A stretch of 64,000 nt of DNA from JAPOUP01 sp965203255 (GTDB lineage: Bacteria > Pseudomonadota > Alphaproteobacteria > Rhodobacterales > Rhodobacteraceae): NCBI GenBank assembly GCA_965203255.1, contig OZ241882.1:1488001-1552000 (forward strand), given 5' to 3'. Made by a program: the position numbers and the translations under genes. This document shows positions 1 to 9,095 of this stretch, piece by piece; positions within the stretch are counted from its first letter, which is position 1, and every line of letters starts with the position of its first letter. The notes under the pieces are model-generated. The model did no database searches, was not told where the DNA came from, and was given only the letters and a program-made list of their open reading frames with translations.

Positions 1-65
1 TGCTGCCCACCGCCATGCCGTGCCACATTGCGGCGGTTCTGGAGTTCCTGCAGGATGTCCTTCAT
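1..65 (-). CDS. pccB: Propionyl-CoA carboxylase beta chain, N-terminus only (runs off window)
   Basis: On the minus strand an ATG at 65-63 follows a good ribosome-binding site (GGAAGG, about 3 bases upstream of the start codon) and reads MKDILQELQNRRNVARHGGG before the window ends. The pattern 'DIL..L...R..AR.GGG' is the characteristic amino-terminus of biotin-dependent acyl-CoA carboxylase carboxyltransferase beta chains, especially PccB. Those enzymes transfer carboxyl groups from biotin to propionyl-CoA in the cytoplasm. Only about 21 codons are visible, so the assignment rests on this short match. The gene is divergent from the proline-racemase-like gene, leaving about 130 bases for both promoters. 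A related acyl-CoA carboxylase beta chain is the main alternative. Confidence 0.65.
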   Translation of the reverse strand, partial: MKDILQELQNRRNVARHGGGQ

Positions 66-193
66 GCGCCTTCCGAATCGCTTTGCCTTACCTGACGCAG
101 GACAATATGCAGAGCCTACCCGAAGAGGAAGCGAAATTCGGAAAATTGCAAAGTGTTCATGACTTAGAACCTGATAGATGCAAAACTGAAAAC

Positions 194-1219
194 ATGACCG
201 GCACTTCGGCCATTCATATGGTCTCAGCCCACGCCGAAGGCGAGGTGGGCAATGTCATTACGGCGGGTGTCCCACCGCCCCCTGGAGACTCCCTCTGGGA
301 TCAGCGTGACTGGCTGGCTGCCGACGGCAGCCTGCGGGATCTGCTTCTTCACGAGCCACGAGGCGGTGTATTCACGCACGCCAGCCTACTGGTGCCCGCG
401 CGCGAACCACCGGCTGCAATGGGATTTCTGGTTATGGAACCCGTACACACGCCACCCATGTCAGGATCCAACGCGATCTGCGTTGCAACTGTCTGTTTGG
501 AAACCGGGCTTGTGCCGATGTCCGAGCCTTACACCGAATTTGTTCTTGAAGCGCCTGCCGGACTGGTTCCTGTCCGTGCATTCTGCGCAAACGGAAAGGC
601 GCATTCCATCGAGATCATGAATGTTCCGGGTTTTGTGGACAGGCTGGATGCGCCACTGGAGATTCCGGACCGTCCCACCATTTCGGTCGACACCGCCTAC
701 GGCGGCGATGGTTTCGTTCTGGTCGAAGCGGAGGAACTGGGACTTGCGCTCACACCCGATGAAGGCCGAGACATAGCCGACCTTGGTGCGATGCTGACGG
801 CGGCGGCAAACGAGCAACTGGGATTTTCCCATCCGCACCTGCCTTGGTCCAGGCTGTCGTTCTGCCAGTTTACATTACCTGTCCATCGAAACGGTGGTGT
901 TCCAGAGGGGATGAGCGCTGTTGTCATTGACCCCGGCCGACTTGACCGCTCTCCCTGTGGCACTGGCTGCTCAGCGAGAATGGCCGTAATGCATGCACGC
1001 GGCGAACTATCAGTGGGAGACAGCTACATCGGGCGCTCCATTATAGGTGGGCGCTTCGAATGTCGCATTGCGGGAGTCACGACCATAGGCGAGCGGCCAG
1101 CGATTCTCCCTTCAATTCGCGGCCGGGCCTGGATTACGGGGACCCATCGAATCATGTGCGATCCGACAGACCCCTGGCCACGGGGTTACCGTGTGGCCGA
1201 CACCTGGCCATCAACTTAG
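194..1219 (+). CDS. Proline racemase family protein (4-hydroxyproline epimerase / 3-hydroxyproline dehydratase type)
   Basis: The 341-residue product matches the proline racemase fold. It has the amino-terminal HAEGE motif (about residues 13-17), a GG-D/N-F segment (DTAYGGDGF, about 166-174) and the second catalytic-cysteine motif RSPCGTG (Cys255). At the first catalytic position the usual MCGH is replaced by MSGS, so Ser90 stands where the first Cys is expected. Family members with two Cys are racemases or epimerases, and those with Thr at the second position are trans-3-hydroxyproline dehydratases. Ser/Cys members have been reported with epimerase and/or dehydratase activity. The role is therefore probably hydroxyproline or proline catabolism in the cytoplasm, with the exact reaction unsettled. 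The start at 194 was chosen because the family begins just before HAEGE; the upstream in-frame extension has no homology. The MFS gene begins 15 bases downstream, suggesting an operon. Confidence 0.85.
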   Translation: MTGTSAIHMVSAHAEGEVGNVITAGVPPPPGDSLWDQRDWLAADGSLRDLLLHEPRGGVFTHASLLVPAREPPAAMGFLVMEPVHTPPMSGSNAICVATVCLETGLVPMSEPYTEFVLEAPAGLVPVRAFCANGKAHSIEIMNVPGFVDRLDAPLEIPDRPTISVDTAYGGDGFVLVEAEELGLALTPDEGRDIADLGAMLTAAANEQLGFSHPHLPWSRLSFCQFTLPVHRNGGVPEGMSAVVIDPGRLDRSPCGTGCSARMAVMHARGELSVGDSYIGRSIIGGRFECRIAGVTTIGERPAILPSIRGRAWITGTHRIMCDPTDPWPRGYRVADTWPST

Positions 1220-1233
1220 GTGCGGCAGTTCGC

Positions 1234-2496
1234 ATGACAAGCCGTGACGCCATAGCCCGGTCGACCGCTGTTCGCACAGCTCCTTCCGTCCGTTTTCTCA
1301 ACCGGACAACCCCTCCACATATTGTGACGCTGATCATGATCATGGGGGTCGCGGTGCTCTCCATGACCGTGTTCCTTCCTTCGCTTCCAGCTATGACCGA
1401 ACACTTTGGGACGGAGTACCGGCTCATGCAGCTTTCCGTCGCGATCTACCTCGGTGTGAACGCGGCGCTGCAGATGATCGTTGGGCCACTCTCCGACCGC
1501 TTTGGGCGAAGGCCGGTCGTTCTGACGGGCTTAACGATCTTCGTCTTTGCCTCTGTCGGCTGTGTAGTCGCTCCAACCGTAGAAACCCTTCTCGCATTCC
1601 GCATGCTTCAGGGTTTCGTCGTGGTTGGAATGGTTCTGAGCCGTGCCATTGTTCGGGATATCGTCCCACAGGACCACGCCGCTTCCATGATCGGATACGT
1701 AACGATGGGAATGGCAGTCGTGCCTATGCTTGGGCCTGCGGTCGGAGGGTTTCTCGAAGAGGCATTTGGCTGGCAATCAAATTTCTGGATGCTCGCGGTG
1801 CTCGGTTCCGCCGTCCTCCTGCTTTGCTGGTTCGACCTCGGCGAGACGGCATTGTCCCGCATGCCAAGCTTCACGGAACAGTTCCGCCAGTATCCGGATC
1901 TACTGGGCGCACGTAGGTTTTGGGGCTACTGCCTCGCGGCTGCATTCAGTTCAGGTGCTTTTTTCGCCTATCTTGGAGGTGCCCCCTATGTTGGAAGCAC
2001 AGTATACGGACTGGAGACATCCAGGTTAGGGATCTACTTCGGCGTTCCGGCACTGGGGTATTTCCTGGGGAATTTTCTGTCGGCCCGATACTCTGTTCGT
2101 TACGGCGTCAACCGAATGATCGTCGCTGGTTCGCTGATCGTCGCGATGGGCATGTCACTCCTGCTCGTGGTTGTCGTAACAGAACAGGATTCGGCGGCAA
2201 TTTTCTTTGGATTCATGGCTTTCATGGGGCTGGGAAACGGTTTGGTCATGCCCAACGCAAATGCCGGACTGCTGTCCGTACGCCCACATCTGATCGGTTC
2301 GGCAAGTGGGTTAGGCGGTGCGGTAATGATCGGTGGCGGCGCCGCACTATCGGCGCTCGCCGGCATGGTGTTGACCCCTGGGGCAGGCGCGGCACCTTTG
2401 GTGCTGATTCAGGTTGTCACTTCGCTCCTGTCCTTCGGGTCAATACTCTATGTACTGGAACGCGAGCGGCGAGTCAGACACTCGGGCGGGCACTGA
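1234..2496 (+). CDS. Bcr/CflA-type MFS drug exporter
   Basis: This is a 420-residue inner-membrane protein with about twelve hydrophobic segments. The loop signature between helices 2 and 3, GPLSDRFGRRPV, is the classic MFS/DHA1 motif. The first helix (MTVFLPSLPAM) followed by a short periplasmic stretch and 'QLSVAIYLGVNAALQMIVGPLSD' spread over it resembles the Bcr/CflA multidrug and bicyclomycin exporters, which act as proton antiporters. The ATG at 1234 is the first start outside the preceding gene and gives the usual family length; an earlier in-frame start would overlap the racemase gene. The close spacing suggests cotranscription with it, so an amino-acid-related substrate is possible, but nothing in the sequence fixes the substrate. 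Confidence 0.85.
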   Translation: MTSRDAIARSTAVRTAPSVRFLNRTTPPHIVTLIMIMGVAVLSMTVFLPSLPAMTEHFGTEYRLMQLSVAIYLGVNAALQMIVGPLSDRFGRRPVVLTGLTIFVFASVGCVVAPTVETLLAFRMLQGFVVVGMVLSRAIVRDIVPQDHAASMIGYVTMGMAVVPMLGPAVGGFLEEAFGWQSNFWMLAVLGSAVLLLCWFDLGETALSRMPSFTEQFRQYPDLLGARRFWGYCLAAAFSSGAFFAYLGGAPYVGSTVYGLETSRLGIYFGVPALGYFLGNFLSARYSVRYGVNRMIVAGSLIVAMGMSLLLVVVVTEQDSAAIFFGFMAFMGLGNGLVMPNANAGLLSVRPHLIGSASGLGGAVMIGGGAALSALAGMVLTPGAGAAPLVLIQVVTSLLSFGSILYVLERERRVRHSGGH

Positions 2497-2714
2497 AACC
2501 GGAAGTCCAGACTGTTGAGGGTTTCGACGAATACACCGGATTCCCCTCATGGCCTGCGACATCTGGCAAGCCAACAGATCCCGTTGGAGGATTCCAGGAA
2601 ATTGAATCCCTCGGCCGTAGGGACACGGCGTCTTTCCATCCCGCATCACTTGCCGAGATTGGGTCAGAAATAACCGCTTGCGAAACGCACGATCGTACTC
2701 CAGACTGCGTTTCC

Positions 2715-3251
2715 ATGAACACCCGCATCTGGATTTGCGCCGTAGGGCTTGCATCCGCAGGGATGGTGGCAGTGGCACATAGTGGTGCCACGGGCAATGT
2801 CGAGAAACGTATGGCAGCAATGTCGGCCATGCAGAAGCAGATCAAGGCTTTAGCCCCAATGATGCGCGGCCTATCTAACTACGATGCCGACGCCGTCAGG
2901 ACAGCGGCAGACGTCGTGATTGCCCACAGCGGAGGCGCGCTGACCGTCCTCTTCCCGGAAGGATCTAACGCGGCACCTTCAGAGGCGCTGGACACGATCT
3001 GGGAAGATTGGGCTGAGTTCGGTGGACTGGCGGATGCGCTTACCATCGCCGCGGAAGGCATGAGGCGCGCAGCAGACAATGGACTTGGTGCCGGTGGAGC
3101 CGGACAAGGCTCCGGCATGATGGCGGGAGACACCTCCAACGCGAATCCAGACGCCGAAATGCTGGCGGATATGCCGGTCGATGCCAGCTTTATGGCCATG
3201 ACCAAGGTCTGCTCGAATTGCCATACGAAGTTTCGGGCCAAGAGGTTCTGA
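2715..3251 (+). CDS. Cytochrome c' family protein (class II cytochrome c)
   Basis: This 178-residue protein begins with a hydrophobic export signal (about residues 5-22). It ends with a single haem-binding motif CSNCH (Cys166, Cys169, His170) close to the carboxyl-terminus, followed by KFRAK. A carboxyl-terminal CXXCH after helical sequence with 'M.AM..Q...LAPM..G' is the hallmark of class II cytochromes c, four-helix-bundle proteins of the periplasm that bind NO or carry electrons. A Gly/Met-rich stretch (about residues 135-145) interrupts the helices and is probably a surface loop. The start at 2715 is chosen for its signal peptide; the longer in-frame reading overlaps the exporter gene and is not homologous. 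It ends 3 bases before the dihaem cytochrome, so the two are probably cotranscribed and may be redox partners. Confidence 0.8.
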   Translation: MNTRIWICAVGLASAGMVAVAHSGATGNVEKRMAAMSAMQKQIKALAPMMRGLSNYDADAVRTAADVVIAHSGGALTVLFPEGSNAAPSEALDTIWEDWAEFGGLADALTIAAEGMRRAADNGLGAGGAGQGSGMMAGDTSNANPDAEMLADMPVDASFMAMTKVCSNCHTKFRAKRF

Positions 3252-3254
3252 AGC

Positions 3255-4154
3255 TTGCGGCTTTGGTTTGGGGTCTTCCTTGCACTGGTGGTTTTCGCCG
3301 GTGTCGCGGTTCCGTTGTTGATAGCATGGCCAATCGGCGAGGAACCCAAGCCGATCACACTTTCCGGGGATGTGGATCGTGGGGCCTATCTGGCTCGGGC
3401 GTCCGGATGCATCGCCTGCCATACGGATCACGGATCCCGAGGTGCCCTCCTTGCCGGCGGTCCAGCTCTCAGAACTGACTTTGGCGCAATCCATCCACCG
3501 AATCTGACCACTGACACCAATCATGGAATTGGAAACTGGTCGGTTGAGGAATTCGCCAAGGCAGTGCGGCAGGGCATTTCGCCAGAGGGAGAACCTTACT
3601 ATCCGGCCTTCACCTATCCGTTCTATGCGAACTTCAGCGACCAGGACATAGCGGACCTCTGGGCTGCGTTCCAGACTGTGGCGCCGGTGCCAATAGCCAG
3701 CCCGGAACACGAGCTGGGATTCCCGTTCAACCAGCGATGGGGCCTGAAACTCTGGCGAACCGTGTATCTCTGGCCGCCGGATACCGGGCCAGTCCCCGGA
3801 CAGACTGAATCCTGGAATCGCGGCCGCTGGCTGGTGCGCGGAGCCGCCCATTGCGGCGCATGCCACACCCCACGCAATTTCGCGGGTGCGCGCCTTCGTA
3901 ATCAGGGCCTTGCGGGCAATGACAGCCTCCCGGGCGGTGGGCGGGCCCCGTCCATACGATCGGATGACCTGCGATCCAGGGGCTGGACCGCCGACGATCT
4001 CGTATTTTCGCTGCGAACGGGAGTTCTACCCGACGGGGATGTCTTTGGAGAGAGCATGGCGGAAGTCGTGAACCACGGCACAGCGTTCCTGGGCGACGCA
4101 GACCTTCAGGCCATAGCCCTCTACGTCATGAACAGCGACGCTGCGGAAGAGTGA
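3255..4154 (+). CDS. Membrane-anchored dihaem cytochrome c
   Basis: A TTG codon at 3255 starts a 299-residue protein with one hydrophobic anchor or signal segment (about residues 4-24) and two haem c sites, CIACH (52-56) and CGACH (200-204). The sequence PPNLTTD about 25 residues after the first site and the GIGNWSVEEF pattern are typical of the cytochrome c subunits of membrane alcohol, gluconate and sorbitol dehydrogenases and related dihaem cytochromes. It probably carries electrons in the periplasm to the quinone pool or a terminal oxidase. No dehydrogenase partner is encoded next to it; the preceding gene is the class II cytochrome c', three bases upstream. Confidence 0.82.
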   Translation: MRLWFGVFLALVVFAGVAVPLLIAWPIGEEPKPITLSGDVDRGAYLARASGCIACHTDHGSRGALLAGGPALRTDFGAIHPPNLTTDTNHGIGNWSVEEFAKAVRQGISPEGEPYYPAFTYPFYANFSDQDIADLWAAFQTVAPVPIASPEHELGFPFNQRWGLKLWRTVYLWPPDTGPVPGQTESWNRGRWLVRGAAHCGACHTPRNFAGARLRNQGLAGNDSLPGGGRAPSIRSDDLRSRGWTADDLVFSLRTGVLPDGDVFGESMAEVVNHGTAFLGDADLQAIALYVMNSDAAEE

Positions 4155-4732
4155 ATTCAGCCTCGGGAGAACCGTGCGGTCAATTTGTGGAATCAGGGCT
4201 GGATTTCGATCCGACTGCCCCGGACACTCCCAGTGCGCCCATTTGGCTCCCGACTTCAGGTCTTGGGCAAGACATCCCCAAGCAATTGATTCCAGACATT
4301 GACGGAATCCTGACCGCCTCCTGTCCGGGCGACCGGTACGCCAGGGTGTCGCGGGCCCCGACTGCCCCGGTTTCACACGCCCGCTCCCATGTGCACAGGT
4401 CCGGATTTCACCCCCGCGACAGGGCCGCCGCCGCGTGGGGTTGTGGGCTCCGAAGTGCGACACCGGCCATTTCCGTCCGCATCAAGATGATCTGACATCA
4501 CCAATGCCGGCACCAAGTGGAATGCCGCACCGCCTGCCATGTTACAGGCTTGCCCGAACCTTTGAACCGCAACCCAATGAGAAGCTTCGTCCACCTCGAT
4601 GAAGCGGCACTAAAGAGCCGAGCACATGGCGGTCGCAATCAACCTACGGCTTTAGCACTCCCCCGTGCCACCCTGAAGTGCAGCCCCATTGGCGGTGGCG
4701 ACCTGCCTTCCTGGCCCACCCGGCACCGATCG
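4155..4732. other. Intergenic stretch without a recognisable gene
   Basis: These 578 bases separate the convergent cytochrome and murC genes. Short open frames exist on both strands but none has a credible start, length or homology. The only notable content is one copy of a dispersed repeat near the murC end (4668-4703). In many alphaproteobacteria murB would follow murC here on the minus strand; no trace of it is seen. Confidence 0.6.
4668..4703. repeat. Dispersed repeat, copy 1 (second copy at 34372-34410)
   Basis: The segment beginning CCACCCTGAAGTGCA and ending GGCGGTGGCGACC is nearly matched at 34372-34410, with about 30 of 36 positions identical and a run of C just upstream in both. 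Both copies lie beside gene breaks or empty intergenic DNA. On the minus strand both read ...ATG/ANG-ALQGG-GE, so this may be a shared end of an insertion sequence or a fragment of a coding sequence. The family is not identified. Confidence 0.55.
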
Positions 4733-6130
4733 TCAGTCGGCCAGATTGCCTGGCAGGGCGTTGGCCCACGCACTGATCGTTCCCGCGCCCAGGCACATGA
4801 TCAGGTCTCCGGGCCGCGCCGCCTCACGAACCATGCGCACGAGGCTCTCTTCGCCGTCCAATGGCCGTGCATCCGGATGTCCATGACTCGCCAGGCCCGC
4901 CACAAGGGAATCTCGGTCAGCACCTTCCAGGGGGGCCTCACCAGCCGCGAAAACATCGGCGATGCCCACAATATCGGCATCATCGAAACAGGCACAGAAC
5001 CTATCGAACAGACTGCTGAGCCTGGTGAAGCGGTGCGGTTGATGAATAGCGATCACGCGTCCTTCCGTGGTCTGACGCGCTGCCTTTAGAACGGCCGCAA
5101 TCTCTGTCGGGTGGTGGCCATAGTCATCGACGATGGTAACCCCATTCACCTCCCCAACTTTGGTGAAGCGCCGATTTACGCCCTTGAACCCTGCCAAGGC
5201 TTTACGAATTTCGTTTCTCGACATGCCCAGGTGCCTTGCGACCGCAATGGCCGAAAGCGCGTTGGATACGTTGTGCTCGCCAGGCATGGGAAGACTGCAG
5301 CCTTCGATCACTGTCCCCTCAAGCGCCAGAACGACATCGAATCGCGACATGCCATTGCCGTAGGTCAGGTTCACGGCCTGAACATCAGCTCCAGCATTGA
5401 AGCCGAACGTTACCACGCGCCGGTCATGGATTCTCTCCACCAGCTTCAACACATTGGAATCGTCTGAACAGCAGACAGCGAGACCGTAGAACGGAATGTT
5501 CTCGACAAAATCAAGAAATCCCTGATTCAGTGCCTCCTCAGTGCCCCAATGTTCCATATGCTCTGGATCTATGTTCGTCACCACAGCGATCGTGGCAGGA
5601 AGGCGGTTGAAGGTACCATCGCTCTCGTCTGCCTCGACAACCATCCACTCGCCAAGACCCATCCGGGCGTTGCTGTCATAGGCATGGATAATACCGCCAT
5701 TGATCACGGTCGGATCGAATCCACCGGCGTCAAGAAGCGTCGCCACCAATGTGGTTGTGGTTGTCTTTCCGTGGGTCCCGGCAACGGCGACGTTGGACTT
5801 TAGCCGCATCAGCTCAGCGAGCATCTCAGCCCGACGAACGATCGGCAGTCCTCGCGACCGAGCGCCATCGAGTTCCGGATTCCCAGCCTTGATCGCAGAC
5901 GAAACCACAACGACTTCCGCGTTCCCCAGGTTTTCGGGACACTGGCCGATGAATAATTCCGCGCCCATGGCCAAAAGCCGGTCAGTAATCCTTGTGGCCC
6001 TCAGGTCCGAGCCTTGGACACGGTAACCCAGATTCAGGAGCACTTCGGCAATTCCAGACATACCGATCCCGCCGATACCCACGAAGTGGACCGCCCCCAT
6101 CTCCATAGGCAGCTTGGTCGCTGCGTTCAT
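4733..6130 (-). CDS. murC: UDP-N-acetylmuramate--L-alanine ligase
   Basis: This 465-residue cytoplasmic ligase adds L-alanine to UDP-N-acetylmuramic acid, the first amino acid of the peptidoglycan stem. It shows the amino-terminal UDP-binding motif HFVGIGGIGMSGIAE (about 15-29), the ATP P-loop GTHGKTTTT (about 119-127) and the central VVEADESDGTF segment typical of MurC. The length agrees with the family. It is the last gene of the dcw cluster here, 21 bases after murG. The usual next genes murB, ddl and ftsQAZ are absent from the window, and a convergent cytochrome gene lies beyond. Confidence 0.97.
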   Translation of the reverse strand: MNAATKLPMEMGAVHFVGIGGIGMSGIAEVLLNLGYRVQGSDLRATRITDRLLAMGAELFIGQCPENLGNAEVVVVSSAIKAGNPELDGARSRGLPIVRRAEMLAELMRLKSNVAVAGTHGKTTTTTLVATLLDAGGFDPTVINGGIIHAYDSNARMGLGEWMVVEADESDGTFNRLPATIAVVTNIDPEHMEHWGTEEALNQGFLDFVENIPFYGLAVCCSDDSNVLKLVERIHDRRVVTFGFNAGADVQAVNLTYGNGMSRFDVVLALEGTVIEGCSLPMPGEHNVSNALSAIAVARHLGMSRNEIRKALAGFKGVNRRFTKVGEVNGVTIVDDYGHHPTEIAAVLKAARQTTEGRVIAIHQPHRFTRLSSLFDRFCACFDDADIVGIADVFAAGEAPLEGADRDSLVAGLASHGHPDARPLDGEESLVRMVREAARPGDLIMCLGAGTISAWANALPGNLAD

Positions 6131-6151
6131 GGCGCGGTTCTCATATAGTTC

Positions 6152-7264
6152 CTAACGTTCATGTCTGACATCCGCCAACTTTCGTTCTCCCAATTCCACC
6201 ACCAGTTCCGCAAGGCGTTCTACGGCATCCGGTTTCCCGACAGCGAGAGCCGCTTCCGCCATTTCTGTCGCGTTGGCCGGGCTTCCAAGGATCATCTCAA
6301 TCCGCTCCGATAACGTGCACCCGTCCAGTTGGGATTCCTCGAGCAACAAAGCTCCACCCGCCTCAACGAGACCGCGGGCATTGGCGGTCTGATGGTCAGC
6401 GGCAGCATATGGATAGGGTATCAGGATTGATGGCCGCCCAATAACCGCGAGATCCGCCAGAGTTGACGCACCCGCACGTGAAATCACCAACTGGGCCTCA
6501 GCCATACGATCTGGAATGTCCTGAAAGAATGGTTGAACATCTGCCCGAATGTCATGTTCGGTATAGAAATACCGCACTTTCTGAAGATCCTCATCACGCG
6601 CCTGATGACTCACCCGGACATACCGCAAAATCGAAGGAGAGATGGAAGCGATGGCTGGAGGAACGAATTCGCTGAATACCCGCGCTCCTTGACTCCCTCC
6701 GATCACAAGGATTTCAATTGGATGATCGCCGGGCGCGATATAGGGCGATCCGCCGCGGGCGGCGACTGCTCGGCGCACTGGATTGCCCGTGTGAATTCCC
6801 CGTACTCCTGATGGTAGCTCTGTCGGCCAGGTTCCGCATGCGACACAGACCACGCGATTCGCGAAAAACCTGTTTGCACTACCAAGCACGCCATTCTGCT
6901 CGTGAATCATCCTTGGAATCCGCAACCAATCAGCAGCGCCCAAAACGGGAACCGCAGGATACCCCCCGAACCCGATGACCGCGTCCGGCCGGTCTCGGCG
7001 AAAGCTCCTGATGGTGGCCAAGGTTCCTGAAGCAATCCGAAGCAGCACCTTCGCTTTCGCCAGCCCATTGTTGGAGAATGTGGCGGAGGCGACTCTTTCA
7101 ACCTCAGTCGAATGGGGAAATCCACCAATATACCGCTGTCCTCGGTCGTCAGTGGCGAGTTTCACTCGCCAGCCCGCACGAAGCATGAATTCAGCAAGTG
7201 CCTGTGCCGGGAACATATGCCCGCCCGTCCCACCCGCAGCGATGACAAGAAACGGAAGGCTCAT
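6152..7264 (-). CDS. murG: UDP-N-acetylglucosamine--lipid I GlcNAc transferase
   Basis: This 370-residue peripheral membrane glycosyltransferase (GT28) converts lipid I to lipid II on the inner face of the membrane. The amino-terminal glycine-rich loop AGGTGGHMFPA, the GFGGYPAVP motif and the carboxyl-terminal nucleotide-sugar site (VISRAGASTLADL, IPYPYAAADHQ) are all present. The start at 7264 is preferred because the glycine-rich loop normally lies about ten residues from the amino-terminus; a start at 7327 would add 21 unrelated residues. It lies between ftsW and murC, the order usual in alphaproteobacteria. Confidence 0.96.
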   Translation of the reverse strand: MSLPFLVIAAGGTGGHMFPAQALAEFMLRAGWRVKLATDDRGQRYIGGFPHSTEVERVASATFSNNGLAKAKVLLRIASGTLATIRSFRRDRPDAVIGFGGYPAVPVLGAADWLRIPRMIHEQNGVLGSANRFFANRVVCVACGTWPTELPSGVRGIHTGNPVRRAVAARGGSPYIAPGDHPIEILVIGGSQGARVFSEFVPPAIASISPSILRYVRVSHQARDEDLQKVRYFYTEHDIRADVQPFFQDIPDRMAEAQLVISRAGASTLADLAVIGRPSILIPYPYAAADHQTANARGLVEAGGALLLEESQLDGCTLSERIEMILGSPANATEMAEAALAVGKPDAVERLAELVVELGERKLADVRHER

Positions 7265-7335
7265 ATCCAAGCCTCTGACGTATACACGTCCCGGGCGCAG
7301 TGCTCCTCCATTCGTCGACCAGAGCAAGGCAACAT

Positions 7336-8502
7336 CTAGCGTCTCCTTCGGATTAGTATGTCCCCAATTTCACCCTGTGGCCGTAAGCGCGTAAGCACGA
7401 ACAGCATTCCCAATGCAATGCCGCTAGCTATCAGCGAAGATCCTCCGTAACTCACAAACGGCAGCGTCATCCCTTTGGCCGGGAGCAAACGTGCGGCCAC
7501 CCCGATATTGATGAACGCCTGAATGCCGAAAGCACAGGCCAGACCTGTGCCAGCAAGGCGAACATAGGGATCGCGCTCCCGGACCAAACGCATAAGGGAG
7601 CGGGAGATGATGACAACATAGAGAACAATGATGAGAATCACGAGGACCAAACCATATTCCTCGGCGGCAACGGCAATGATGAAGTCAGTATGTGCGTCCG
7701 GCAGGGACCATTTCACACTGCCCGCACCCACACCCACACCTAGGAAGCCACCTTCACGTATCGCGTCCACCGCATAGCCAAGCTGCGTGTTCGGATCGAC
7801 CTCCGTTGTAAGGAATTCGTTGATCCGACGCGCAAAGTGCTCCGAGTTGTTATAGGCGACAACTCCGATGGCAACCACACTGCTGGCCAGAACGAGCAGT
7901 AGGGTGAATGGTGCGCCGGCAACGAAATACATGACGCCCCAACCAAAAAGCACAAGACACGCCTGGCCGAAGTCCGGCTGGAGGGCGAGTAACGCCACGA
8001 CCAATGAAGTGATCATGAACGAAAGCATCCGTCCCGGTGGCCCGTCAACGTCCTGCTCAGCCGCCATCAACCATGCGGACAGGACGATCAGGCATGGCTT
8101 CAGAAACTCGGATGGTTGGAACGAAACGATTCCGAGAGAATACCACCTTACCGATCCCTTGCCGAAATCCGTTCCGAGAACGGGCAGCAAGGCGAGAGCG
8201 ACGAAGGTGGCAGCGAAGCCCAACACCCCTAAGCGACGGACAGCTTTCGGAGAGGCCATCGACATCAGGATCATCACGCAAAGCGCCATAAATCCGAACA
8301 CGGCCTGTCGTTGGACATAATGGAATGGCTCAAGCCCATTTTCATGAGCGAGAGGCGGAGAAGCCGCGAAACCCAAGAGAAGGCCTATGCCGAACAGAAG
8401 AAAGACGCATGAAATCGAAATTTTGTCAGTCGTGCGCCACCAGTTTGGCACAATCGGCTCTCCATCCCGAATTGGAGAGGAACCATAAACCATATCAGTC
8501 AT
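7336..8502 (-). CDS. ftsW: Peptidoglycan glycosyltransferase FtsW
   Basis: This is a 388-residue polytopic membrane protein of the SEDS family, which polymerises lipid II at the division septum together with FtsI. About ten hydrophobic segments are visible. The conserved loop 'GYAVDAIREGGFLGVGVG' with the following HTDFIIAVAAEE motif, and the carboxyl-terminal LPFVSYGGSS motif, identify the family. RodA is the main alternative, but the position in the dcw cluster, with its partner ftsI upstream in the same transcript direction, favours FtsW. An unusual gap of almost 600 bases separates it from murD. Confidence 0.95.
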   Translation of the reverse strand: MTDMVYGSSPIRDGEPIVPNWWRTTDKISISCVFLLFGIGLLLGFAASPPLAHENGLEPFHYVQRQAVFGFMALCVMILMSMASPKAVRRLGVLGFAATFVALALLPVLGTDFGKGSVRWYSLGIVSFQPSEFLKPCLIVLSAWLMAAEQDVDGPPGRMLSFMITSLVVALLALQPDFGQACLVLFGWGVMYFVAGAPFTLLLVLASSVVAIGVVAYNNSEHFARRINEFLTTEVDPNTQLGYAVDAIREGGFLGVGVGAGSVKWSLPDAHTDFIIAVAAEEYGLVLVILIIVLYVVIISRSLMRLVRERDPYVRLAGTGLACAFGIQAFINIGVAARLLPAKGMTLPFVSYGGSSLIASGIALGMLFVLTRLRPQGEIGDILIRRRR

Positions 8503-9095
8503 TTGAATATGCCCAATGCCGCCTCGTTAAATCGCCCGTTTTCCGGGTCTGGTCTTCAGAGTAACCAAATCCTCAGGTTACCGGCAACAGAAATCTTTGC
8601 TCTCGAGTTCCTTCACCCCTACTTCCAGCGCGAGGGGCAGGACGGATACTGGCATTTCGCTGCCAGTCGCCATGTGTCTTCGTAGAAGCCCCGCGAGCCA
8701 CGGTCACAAGACATCCTCACGTACAGCTCCACAGCAATGTAAACCCTCGATGTCCGCCAAACCTGCACAAAGCGTCAGGATACCGAATTCCAGGAATGAA
8801 CTCTGGGCCACAACATGGGAAGTATGCGCGTCGCAGCCTGCAAACCCCAGAACCTTTCGACCAGTTGTGAGCGCTCTTTCACGACCCGCATTGCCTGCAT
8901 CGTCTGTTCCTCCCTAACGGAAGCTCCTTCAGACATCGTCAAGGCACCCGTCCGTCGGTACGGGCACAAAAGTCCCCAATGCACATGGCCGTCCAAGCAA
9001 TCGCGTTTCAACAAACGCCTCTCAAACACCCAAAAGACTGTTTAGGAAGGAACGGAACAGCACCGCGAGATCGCGATTCATGACTTGCCGAGGCA
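8503..9095. other. Unexplained gap between murD and ftsW
   Basis: The genes of this cluster otherwise touch or overlap, yet about 590 bases here hold no frame that I recognise. The longest candidates are 84 codons on the minus strand (8775-9029) and 106 codons on the plus strand (8597-8917), both without family features. It may be the remains of an inserted or deleted gene. Confidence 0.55.

Noticed and set aside
8597..8917. Possible gene on the plus strand in the murD-ftsW gap
   Set aside because: No ribosome-binding site, low-complexity Ser/Pro/Arg product, and no family features.
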